From NCBI GenBank assembly GCA_031265015.1, contig JAISDG010000148.1, positions 1 through 12,378 of the forward strand: a DNA stretch of 12,378 nt, written 5' to 3'. This document shows positions 6,209 through 12,378 of this stretch, in pieces. Under the pieces are notes generated by a model. It did no database searches and was not told the origin of the DNA. It worked only from the letters and a program-made list of their open reading frames with translations. The position numbers and the translations under genes are program-made. This DNA comes from Spirochaetaceae bacterium (lineage in GTDB: Bacteria > Spirochaetota > Spirochaetia > Treponematales > Breznakiellaceae). Positions within the stretch are counted from its first letter, which is position 1. The number at the start of each line of letters is the position of its first letter.

Positions 6209-7816
6209 ATGCAGCCCCTTCTTAAACTGGAAGGGGTGTCCAAGGATTTTTACGGAACCACGGTTCTGGAGGATGTGAATTTTTCCCTTAACCGGGGGGA
6301 AATTCTGGGGCTTGTCGGCGAAAACGGCGCCGGCAAGACCACCCTCATGCATATTCTGTTCGGCATGCCGGTAATCGCCGATACCGGAGGTTACCGGGGC
6401 CGGATTTATCTTGACGATCAGCAGGTTTCTTTTAAAAGCCCCTTCGACGCCCTGGACGCCGGTTTCGGCATGGTTCATCAGGAATTCTCCCTTATCCCGG
6501 GTTTTACCGCCGCGGAAAACATCCTCCTTAACAGGGAGCCCGTTAAGAGTAATCCGGCGGTAGAGGTTTTTGGCGGGCGCCTTGCCACCCTGAAACGGGA
6601 CATGATGCGGGAGCGGGCCGAAAAGGCCATCGCCAAACTTGGGCTTAACATCGCGGGGGATACCCTGGTATCGGAAATGCCCGTGGGGCACAAGCAGTTT
6701 ACTGAAATTGCCCGGGAAATCGACCGCCGGGACGTTAAAGTACTGGTGCTGGATGAGCCCACCGCGGTGCTTACCGAAAGCGAAGCGGAGATCCTTCTTA
6801 AGGCTCTCCGGTCCCTGGCGGCGGAGGGTATCGGCATTATCTTTATTTCTCACCGGCTCCATGAAATTACCGCCGCCGCGGACCGGGTGGTGGTACTCCG
6901 GGACGGGCGAATCATCAGGGATGTCCCCAACAAAAATCTTACCGTCATGGACCTGGCGTCCTGGATGGTAGGCCGGGAGATGGATGCGGCGGCCCGGCGG
7001 GAAGAACGGCAGCTTGAAGGCGAAGCCTTCCGGACGGAAAAGCTCTGGGTGGACATGCCCGGCGAAACGGTGCGGGATGTTTCCTTTTCCGTCAAGCGGG
7101 GAGAGATCTTCGGCATTGGCGGACTTGCGGGCCAGGGAAAGCTGGGCATTCCCAACGGAATCATGGGCCTCTTTGCCGCGGGAGGCAAAATCTTCCTTGA
7201 CGAAAAGGAAATACCCCTGGGGAACCCCAAAACAGTCCTTGACGCGGGGATGGCTTTTGTGTCCGAAGACCGCCGGGGGGTGGGCCTTCTTCTGGACGAA
7301 AGCCTGGACTGGAACATTGCCTTCGGGGCCATGCAGACCAAAGGCGCTTACCTGAAACCCTTCTTCGGCGGCATCTTCCGGCTCCGGGACGAAAAGGCCA
7401 TGACGAAGCTGGCGGAAGGATATATCAAAAGGCTGGAAATAAAATGTACCTCCAGCAAACAGGCGGCCAAAGAGCTTTCCGGCGGAAACCAGCAGAAACT
7501 CTGCCTGTCCAAAGCCTTTGCCCTGGAACCGAAACTGCTCTTTGTGTCCGAGCCGACCCGGGGCATCGATGTGGGGGCCAAGAAAATCGTTCTGGATACC
7601 CTGCGGTCCTACAACCGGGAACAGGGAACCACTATCGTGATGATTTCCAGCGAGCTGGAAGAACTCCGCTCCATCTGCGACAGAATCGCCGTGGTGTCCG
7701 AAGGCCGTATCGCCGGGATCCTGCCCCCCGCCGCTCCGGTAACGGAATTCGGCCTCCTGATGTCCGGGGAGCCGGCGATAAGCGGGGAGCCGGCGGCAGC
7801 CGGAACAGGGGGATGA
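6209..7816 (+). CDS. ABC importer ATPase, double-domain RbsA/MglA-like
   Basis: A 535-residue fusion of two nucleotide-binding domains, the layout of CUT2 sugar and nucleoside importers. Domain 1 has Walker A GENGAGKT (37-44), the Q-loop at Gln91, Walker B VLVLDEPT (178-185) and the switch His215 in ISHR. Its signature loop is the unusual PVGHKQ (158-163). Domain 2 has a weak Walker A, GLAGQGKLG (305-313), with Lys but Leu where Ser/Thr is normal. It has a perfect LSGGNQQK signature (423-430), FVSEPTRGIDVGAK with Ser447 in place of the Walker B Asp, and Ser481 in place of the switch His (ISSELEEL). Ser at the switch is usual for RbsA-type proteins; the Walker B Ser is less so. Domain 2 should therefore mainly support domain 1. 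The C-terminus ends in a short Gly/Pro/Ala repeat. It lies 9 nt after the second lipoprotein gene and energises the two permeases that follow. Confidence 0.93.
   Translation: MQPLLKLEGVSKDFYGTTVLEDVNFSLNRGEILGLVGENGAGKTTLMHILFGMPVIADTGGYRGRIYLDDQQVSFKSPFDALDAGFGMVHQEFSLIPGFTAAENILLNREPVKSNPAVEVFGGRLATLKRDMMRERAEKAIAKLGLNIAGDTLVSEMPVGHKQFTEIAREIDRRDVKVLVLDEPTAVLTESEAEILLKALRSLAAEGIGIIFISHRLHEITAAADRVVVLRDGRIIRDVPNKNLTVMDLASWMVGREMDAAARREERQLEGEAFRTEKLWVDMPGETVRDVSFSVKRGEIFGIGGLAGQGKLGIPNGIMGLFAAGGKIFLDEKEIPLGNPKTVLDAGMAFVSEDRRGVGLLLDESLDWNIAFGAMQTKGAYLKPFFGGIFRLRDEKAMTKLAEGYIKRLEIKCTSSKQAAKELSGGNQQKLCLSKAFALEPKLLFVSEPTRGIDVGAKKIVLDTLRSYNREQGTTIVMISSELEELRSICDRIAVVSEGRIAGILPPAAPVTEFGLLMSGEPAISGEPAAAGTGG
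7765..7795 (+). repeat. Short tandem repeat in the ATPase C-terminus
   Basis: CGGGGAGCCGGCG occurs at 7765-7777 and again at 7783-7795, an 18-nt period that codes for a repeated SGEPA(I/A) hexapeptide. The tail lies beyond the second ATPase domain and is probably disordered. Confidence 0.7.
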
Positions 7817-7848
7817 ATCTGAGGCCGGAGGCGTCCCGTTCCCGGTCT

Positions 7849-7855
7849 AAGGAGG
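7849..7855 (+). promoter_or_regulatory. Strong ribosome binding site of the first permease
   Basis: AAGGAGG ends four bases before the ATG at 7860. It is the best Shine-Dalgarno match in the window and fixes the permease start, 43 nt after the ATPase stop. Confidence 0.75.
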
Positions 7856-7859
7856 TCGC

Positions 7860-8918
7860 ATGAACAGCGAATTGAAGACAAAACTGGCGGGCTTTGTAGC
7901 GGACTTTGGGTGGCCCCGGCTTATCATTTTTTTCTTTGTGGTACTCCTCTTTCTGGCGGCCCCTTTTGTAGGAGTCCGGGTAGACAACTCCCTTAAAGAC
8001 GTGATTGTCCGCTTCGGCCAGAACGGGGTGATGGTCCTGGCGATGGTACCCATGATGCAGGCGGGGGCGGGGCTGAACTTCGGCCTTCCCGTGGGGATTA
8101 TCGCCGGCCTTCTGGGGTCTACCCTGGCCATGCAGTTCCATCTTGCCGGGGCCGCTGGTTTTGGCGGGGCGATTCTGTTAAGCCTTCCTTTCGCGGTGAT
8201 CTTCGGCCTTCTGTACGGCATACTCCTCAATAAAGTGAAGGGCGAGGAGATGACCATCGCCATGTACGTGGGATTTTCCATCGTTCCCTTTATGGCAATC
8301 ATGTGGCTTATCCTGCCCTGTACCAACCCCACCATGGTCTGGGGCTATACCGGCCAGGGACTGCGGACCACCATTACCCTGGACGGGTACTGGTCCCACG
8401 TCCTGAACGATTTCCTGGTGATCCGGATCGGACGGAACTTTGAATTTCCCACCGGGGCGATTCTGTTTTTTGTCCTTATGGCTTTTATCATGTGGCTCTT
8501 TATGCGGAGCCGTACCGGGACGGCCCTGACGGCGGTGGGTTCCAACCCGGACTTTGCCCGGGCGGGGGGTGTTTCGGCCAACCATATGCGGGTGATAAGC
8601 GTGGTGATTTCCACTATCTACGGGGCGGTAGGGATCCTGGTGTATCAGCAGAGCTTCGGCTTTGTACAGCTCTACAACGCCCCCCTCTACATGGCCTTTC
8701 CCGCGGTGGCGGCGATCCTTCTGGGGGGCGCTTCGGTCAACAAGGCGGGTATCCTTAATGTGGTGGTGGGCACCTTCCTCTTCCAGAGCATCCTCGCCAT
8801 GACCCCTTCGGTGATCAACAGCATCCTTAAAACAGACATGTCCGAGGTAATCAGGATACTTATTTCCAACGGGATGATCATCTATGCGCTAACCCGGCGC
8901 ACCAGGACGGCCAAATGA
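7860..8918 (+). CDS. ABC importer permease, RbsC-like (BPD_transp_2), subunit 1
   Basis: A 352-residue membrane protein with roughly eight to ten hydrophobic segments, for example around residues 21-38, 55-71, 75-92, 102-123, 133-153, 200-215, 243-263, 279-292 and 298-315. It carries the permease signatures of the RbsC group: RSRTGTALTAVGSNPDFARAGGV-type cytoplasmic loop (216-238), where the conserved pattern is TG..L.AVG.NP..A...G, and LLGGASVNKAGILN near 287-300. These contact the ATPase. The length is normal for the family. The cytoplasmic N-terminus and basic C-terminus (TRRTRTAK) fit the positive-inside rule. Its TGA overlaps the ATG of the next gene by four bases, a sign of coupled translation and equal production. 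It should pair with that second permease to form the translocation path. The substrate is undetermined. Confidence 0.9.
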   Translation: MNSELKTKLAGFVADFGWPRLIIFFFVVLLFLAAPFVGVRVDNSLKDVIVRFGQNGVMVLAMVPMMQAGAGLNFGLPVGIIAGLLGSTLAMQFHLAGAAGFGGAILLSLPFAVIFGLLYGILLNKVKGEEMTIAMYVGFSIVPFMAIMWLILPCTNPTMVWGYTGQGLRTTITLDGYWSHVLNDFLVIRIGRNFEFPTGAILFFVLMAFIMWLFMRSRTGTALTAVGSNPDFARAGGVSANHMRVISVVISTIYGAVGILVYQQSFGFVQLYNAPLYMAFPAVAAILLGGASVNKAGILNVVVGTFLFQSILAMTPSVINSILKTDMSEVIRILISNGMIIYALTRRTRTAK

Positions 8919-10045
8919 AAAAACGCTTTAATCCCGGGGCCTTTATGGCGGACAACGTGGTGGTCTTTATTTTTGTGGCGATTACCCTGGCGGCAATTCC
9001 CCTGTCGGGACTTTCCGCCGCGTCGATCCTGCAGGACATCCTTACCCGCATCGGACGGAACTGTTTCCTGGTGTTCAGTTTGATCCTTCCCATCATGGCT
9101 GGCATGGGAATCAATTTCGGCATGGTCCTGGGGGCCATGGCGGGAGAAATAGGCCTTATTTTTGCGGTGGACTGGAACATCATCGGCGTACCGGGGCTTG
9201 TATTTGCCGGCCTTATCGGCGTGCCCATTGCCGCGGGACTGGGGATGCTGGCGGGGCATATTCTCAACAAGGCCCGGGGAAGGGAAATGGTAACGGGTTA
9301 TATCCTGGGATTTTTTATGGATGGGTTTTACCAGCTGGTGGTGCTCTACTTTATGGGGTTCATTATCCCTGTTCATTCCCTGAACATTACCCTTTCCCGG
9401 GGCTATGGAATCCGCAATACCCTAACCCTGGATTCGGTACGCCAGTCTTTGGACAAGCTAATCCCCCTTAACATTGCTCTCCCTTCGGGAAGAGCGGGAT
9501 ACGGAATAACGCTGAACATTCCCCTGGCAAATTACCTGGTTATCGGGGTCCTGTGCCTTTTTATCGTATGGTTCCGGCGGACCAAGCTGGGCCAGGATAT
9601 GCGGGCGGTGGGCCAGGATCAGCAGGTGGCCCACGCCGCGGGGATCCCCGTGGACCGGACCAGGATCATCGCCATCGTTATTTCCACGATCCTGGCAAGC
9701 CTGGGCCAGATTATCTTTCTTCAGAATATGGGGAATGTGGCAACCTACAACGCCCACCGCCAAACGGGGTTCTTTGCCGCCGCGGCAATTCTGGTAGGGG
9801 GCGCGTCGGTAAGCAAAGCCACCATACCCAATGTGTTTGTCGGGACCGTACTGCTCCACCTGATGTACATTGTGGTGCCCCGGGCGGGGATCAACCTCTT
9901 CGAGAACGCCATGATTGGGGAATATTTCCGGGACGCCTTTAGTTACGCGGTTATCGCCCTGGCCCTGGCCCTCCATGCCTGGCGCAAGCGGGCCAACGCG
10001 GAAAAGGCCCGGCAGAGCCTGCGGGGCCTTTCCGGAGATAATTGA
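8915..10045 (+). CDS. ABC importer permease, RbsC-like (BPD_transp_2), subunit 2
   Basis: A 376-residue integral membrane protein, paralogous to the preceding permease. Shared landmarks are the early M(Q)AG.G(I/L)NFG block (about 61-69), ILNK..G.EM (116-125), the coupling loop with TKLGQDMRAVGQDQQVAHAAG (223-243) and VGGASVSKATIPNVFVG (294-310). A longer hydrophilic section, about 155-200, separates two membrane segments and is not matched closely in subunit 1. It probably lies on the outer face and could contact the binding lipoproteins. The ATG at 8915 overlaps the preceding stop (ATGA). Having two different permeases rather than one homodimer departs from classic RbsC and resembles the nucleoside (BmpA-associated) and autoinducer-2 type arrangements. 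This is the last gene of the transport operon. No terminator hairpin is visible in the 65 nt after it. Confidence 0.9.
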   Translation: MKKRFNPGAFMADNVVVFIFVAITLAAIPLSGLSAASILQDILTRIGRNCFLVFSLILPIMAGMGINFGMVLGAMAGEIGLIFAVDWNIIGVPGLVFAGLIGVPIAAGLGMLAGHILNKARGREMVTGYILGFFMDGFYQLVVLYFMGFIIPVHSLNITLSRGYGIRNTLTLDSVRQSLDKLIPLNIALPSGRAGYGITLNIPLANYLVIGVLCLFIVWFRRTKLGQDMRAVGQDQQVAHAAGIPVDRTRIIAIVISTILASLGQIIFLQNMGNVATYNAHRQTGFFAAAAILVGGASVSKATIPNVFVGTVLLHLMYIVVPRAGINLFENAMIGEYFRDAFSYAVIALALALHAWRKRANAEKARQSLRGLSGDN

Positions 10046-10073
10046 GTAAGCCGTAAAACCTGGGGTATAGTTA

Positions 10074-10103
10074 TGGTATACTGCCGGGTTGTACTATAAG
10101 GAG
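10074..10103 (+). promoter_or_regulatory. Extended -10 promoter and ribosome site of the protease lipoprotein gene
   Basis: TGG-TATACT (10074-10082) is an extended -10 box lying 28 nt after the permease stop. The likely +1 is near 10089. AAGGAG (10098-10103) is six bases before the GTG at 10110 and settles the start. Unlike the HAD gene, the 208-aa gene and trpS, this gene has a normal short leader. Confidence 0.6.
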
Positions 10104-10109
10104 TTTAGT

Positions 10110-12095
10110 GTGATAAAAAAAATAACCGTTCTTTTGCCGGCGCTGATCTGTATCTTTGTGTCCTGTCAGTCCCAGCAGGTACAGCCCGGTGTTCCCGGGG
10201 GACTTTCCCCGAAATTACAGAACCTGGTCAAGGACGCGGTCTTTGAGGTGGTGATCAAAAAACCGGAAGAAAAAAACGTCCTCTACGACAAGGAACTGGA
10301 CTGGTCGGTGATCCCCTACGCCATCCGCAGCGACCGGTATTATTCCATCGGGACGGCCTTTGCCGTTTCCGCCTCCGAGGCGGTAACGGCCTTTCATGTG
10401 CTTGACTTAAGCGCCGAAAGCGATGTCTTTAAGGAATACTATATCCGGGATTCCGGAGGTTCCGTCTACGAAGTGGACCGGGTGAACAAAACCTCCAACG
10501 AAAAGGATTTTGTGGTCTTTACCGTCAAGGACAAAACCTTTACGTCCTGGTTCGAGCTGAGCCCCTCGTTTGCCGTTAATTCCCAGGTATACAGCATCGG
10601 CAACGCCCTGGGAGAAGGCATCGTGGTCCGGAACGGCCTGGTGCTGGGTACCGTGCCCGAAGAAGAAGAGGGCCGGTGGAACCTGCTCAAATCCTCCGCC
10701 GACGGCAATCCCGGCAATTCCGGCGGCCCCCTGGTTACCGCCGACGGTAAAGTAGCAGGGGTGGTGATCGCCCTGCGGGACAATATCCTCTATTCGATTC
10801 CCGCGGCGGAGCTGCTTTCCGCTTCCTCCGGCAGCACCCACTTCAGGCGCAAGTATACCTACACCCACCTGCTGCTGTCCAACAGGGTTACCCGGGTTTT
10901 TGAGCTGGACGTCGGACTCCCCCTATCCTATAAAATCCTGCGGCAGACGCTGTTTGACTCCTACAAAGCCCATTACCCTTCCGCCATGACCGAATTGTTC
11001 GGGGAGGCTCCGGAATACCTGGAGGGTCCCAACAACCGCTATATTCTTAATCAGTCGGTGAATACGGATTTTCCCGAATTTACCTTTGTAGACAAAAACG
11101 ACGATCAGTGGAAAATTTCCGACCTGAAGGTGCAGACCTTTGCCCTTCCCGATGACGGCGCGATCCTCCAGTCCGCGGTTTCGGAGATTATCCTGCTCAA
11201 AATCCGCCGTCCCAAATCATCATCCCCGGAGAAGCTTAACACCGATCCAAGAACCGTCATGGACACGATCCTGTCCGGGGCAAACATGGAGCGGACCCTG
11301 GGAAACATCGGCAAATACCGGATCCTGTCCTTTGGGGATCCGGCGGAAATTCATACTTACCGGGACAAACAGGGCAGAACCTGGATTAAAACCTGGTGGC
11401 TCCTGGATTTTGACGACACGATCATGCTCGCTTATATACTCCCCATGCCCAACGGACCGGTGGTCCTGATGACCCAGCAGTCGTCTTCCAAGCGGCACAT
11501 CTATGAGTGGGACCTGGAAGCGGCCTGCGGTCTGGTGGCCGCGGCATACCGGGGGGACATGCAGGAATGGGAGGGGTTCCTTTCCATGGAGGATTGGCTG
11601 CCCGACTCGCTGGAACAGTTTACCCTTACCTGGGATGAATCGGAAAAAACCATGAGCCTCGCCATGCCCCAGCTGTCCTTTACCGCGGATAATTCCGTTT
11701 TTGACTGGACCGGGCAGTCAACCCTTTTTATGGTTCCATCCTATTACCAGAAGGACAACAAAATCGAATACGGTTTCCGTTCGGTGATTGTCCAGCGGGA
11801 CATAAAGGGCAACGACTACTTTATGATCCACCAGCACATTAAACCCGATGAACGGCTGGGGGTAAAAAACATGGAGTACTGGAATGACGTGGTGGAAGCC
11901 AAATATCCCTACGACGGCATAAGCCGCCTTTCCGCCAGGGACAATACCGGCTTTGCCGGAGGCCTTTTAACCCCCGCGGCGGTATCTCCCGACGCCCGGT
12001 ATTCTCTCTATCTGAACGTGGAAAACCCCGGTACCGAAGAAGCCCTTTCCCGGCGTTTCAAGGCCCTGGAAAAGGTAATTTCCATTATCCAGTGA
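10110..12095 (+). CDS. Lipoprotein with trypsin/HtrA-like serine protease domain
   Basis: A 661-residue exported protein. The signal peptide MIKKITVLLPALICIFVSC ends in an FVSC lipobox, so Cys19 should be lipidated. Residues about 75-235 form a chymotrypsin-fold protease of the HtrA/trypsin-2 type. His96 lies in TAFHVL, Asp133 in NEKDFVVF and Ser204 in GNPGNSGGPL, so the whole catalytic triad is present. There is no PDZ domain after it. The remaining 400 or so residues are mostly strand-rich with several Trp and are unfamiliar to me; they contain ELFGEAPEYL, LGNIGKYRIL and WDLEAACGLVAAAYRGD. Start: GTG at 10110 with AAGGAG upstream; an in-frame TTG at 10089 falls near the predicted transcription start and is rejected. 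It has its own promoter but sits 64 nt after the transport operon. Quality control or processing of surface proteins is plausible, and the substrate is unknown. Confidence 0.85.
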   Translation: MIKKITVLLPALICIFVSCQSQQVQPGVPGGLSPKLQNLVKDAVFEVVIKKPEEKNVLYDKELDWSVIPYAIRSDRYYSIGTAFAVSASEAVTAFHVLDLSAESDVFKEYYIRDSGGSVYEVDRVNKTSNEKDFVVFTVKDKTFTSWFELSPSFAVNSQVYSIGNALGEGIVVRNGLVLGTVPEEEEGRWNLLKSSADGNPGNSGGPLVTADGKVAGVVIALRDNILYSIPAAELLSASSGSTHFRRKYTYTHLLLSNRVTRVFELDVGLPLSYKILRQTLFDSYKAHYPSAMTELFGEAPEYLEGPNNRYILNQSVNTDFPEFTFVDKNDDQWKISDLKVQTFALPDDGAILQSAVSEIILLKIRRPKSSSPEKLNTDPRTVMDTILSGANMERTLGNIGKYRILSFGDPAEIHTYRDKQGRTWIKTWWLLDFDDTIMLAYILPMPNGPVVLMTQQSSSKRHIYEWDLEAACGLVAAAYRGDMQEWEGFLSMEDWLPDSLEQFTLTWDESEKTMSLAMPQLSFTADNSVFDWTGQSTLFMVPSYYQKDNKIEYGFRSVIVQRDIKGNDYFMIHQHIKPDERLGVKNMEYWNDVVEAKYPYDGISRLSARDNTGFAGGLLTPAAVSPDARYSLYLNVENPGTEEALSRRFKALEKVISIIQ

Positions 12096-12106
12096 GGAAT
12101 GTACCC

Positions 12107-12378
12107 GTGAAAGAAAAGCTTGTCCGGAAAGCGTATCAATTTACCCGGCGGACCAAATTCCGGATCGGTATCGCGGCGATCTGGATTTTGCTGGGAGCGG
12201 CTCTCTTTATGACCAACCGGGGCCACAGCCTGCTGGTGGATAACCGGGACGTGGACCCCCAAATCCGGGCGCCGGACCGGATTTCCGTTTCTCTGGACGG
12301 AAAGGAAGGGGTGGTGTTTTTTCGGGGGGACCGGGATCGCTTTACCGTTACCGGCTCGAAACACCGGATCCGGGTTGA
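12107..12378 (+). CDS. Single-pass membrane protein, unidentified (3' partial)
   Basis: The first 90 codons of a gene that continues beyond the window. It starts at GTG 12107, with GAGGA (12094-12098) eight bases upstream and only 11 nt after the protease stop, so the two are probably cotranscribed. An ATG at 12099 is rejected because it meets a stop after three codons. Residues 1-19 are strongly basic (RK, RRTKFR), residues 20-36 are a hydrophobic helix (IGIAAIWILLGAALFM), and the remainder (NRGHSLLVDNRDV and onward) is hydrophilic and strand-like. By the positive-inside rule the C-terminal part should face the periplasm. No lipobox or clear cleavage site is present. I do not recognise the family. 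Its placement suggests it works with the lipoprotein protease. Confidence 0.75.
   Translation, partial: MKEKLVRKAYQFTRRTKFRIGIAAIWILLGAALFMTNRGHSLLVDNRDVDPQIRAPDRISVSLDGKEGVVFFRGDRDRFTVTGSKHRIRV

Noticed and set aside
4916..6862. A 648-codon open frame on the minus strand opposite the second lipoprotein and ATPase genes
   Set aside because: It mirrors genes with clear motifs on the plus strand. Its protein is Gly/His/Pro-rich low-complexity sequence without a family, as expected from the antisense of GC-biased codons.
1..12378. tRNA or rRNA genes, CRISPR arrays, riboswitches
   Set aside because: The non-coding gaps are almost all under 100 nt and none showed a cloverleaf, spaced direct repeats or a recognisable aptamer core by eye. 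A covariance-model scan was not possible here.

Overview
This window looks like a piece of a GC-rich spirochaete chromosome. The closest match I can suggest is a Treponema-like bacterium, possibly from an insect gut. This rests on the protein families seen: a tryptophanyl-tRNA synthetase with a KPTG-type N-terminus, paired DUF3798-like lipoproteins beside a CUT2-type ABC importer, and several lipoboxes. It is an inference from remembered family distributions, not a database result. Most of the window is coding and dense. One sampled line inside a transporter gene (4561-4620) is 57% GC. The first 370 bases are clearly AT-richer, with sampled lines at 42% and 32%.

Left edge (1-618): the 3' end of an unidentified AT-rich gene ending in a zinc ribbon, a long hairpin (410-462), and a winged-helix remnant with no start codon. 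This looks like the decayed edge of transferred or mobile DNA. Middle (628-3615): a HAD-IIB (Cof-type) phosphatase on the minus strand diverges from two small unknown genes. These are followed by trpS. The HAD gene, the first unknown gene and trpS each have a -10 box lying 6-8 nt from the start codon, so their mRNAs are probably leaderless.

Core (3638-10045): a probable five-gene transport operon. It begins with a TTGACA-17-GACAAT promoter whose spacer carries a perfect inverted repeat. It encodes two paralogous DUF3798-type substrate-binding lipoproteins, a double-domain RbsA/MglA-like ATPase, and two different RbsC-like permeases. The lipoproteins should capture a ligand outside the inner membrane, the two permeases should form the channel as a heterodimer, and the ATPase should power uptake. 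The ligand cannot be read from the sequence.

Right edge (10074-12378): a separately promoted lipoprotein with a trypsin/HtrA-like protease domain and a C-terminal region of about 400 residues that I do not recognise. A single-pass membrane protein follows and runs off the window. No tRNA, rRNA, CRISPR array or complete insertion sequence was seen.
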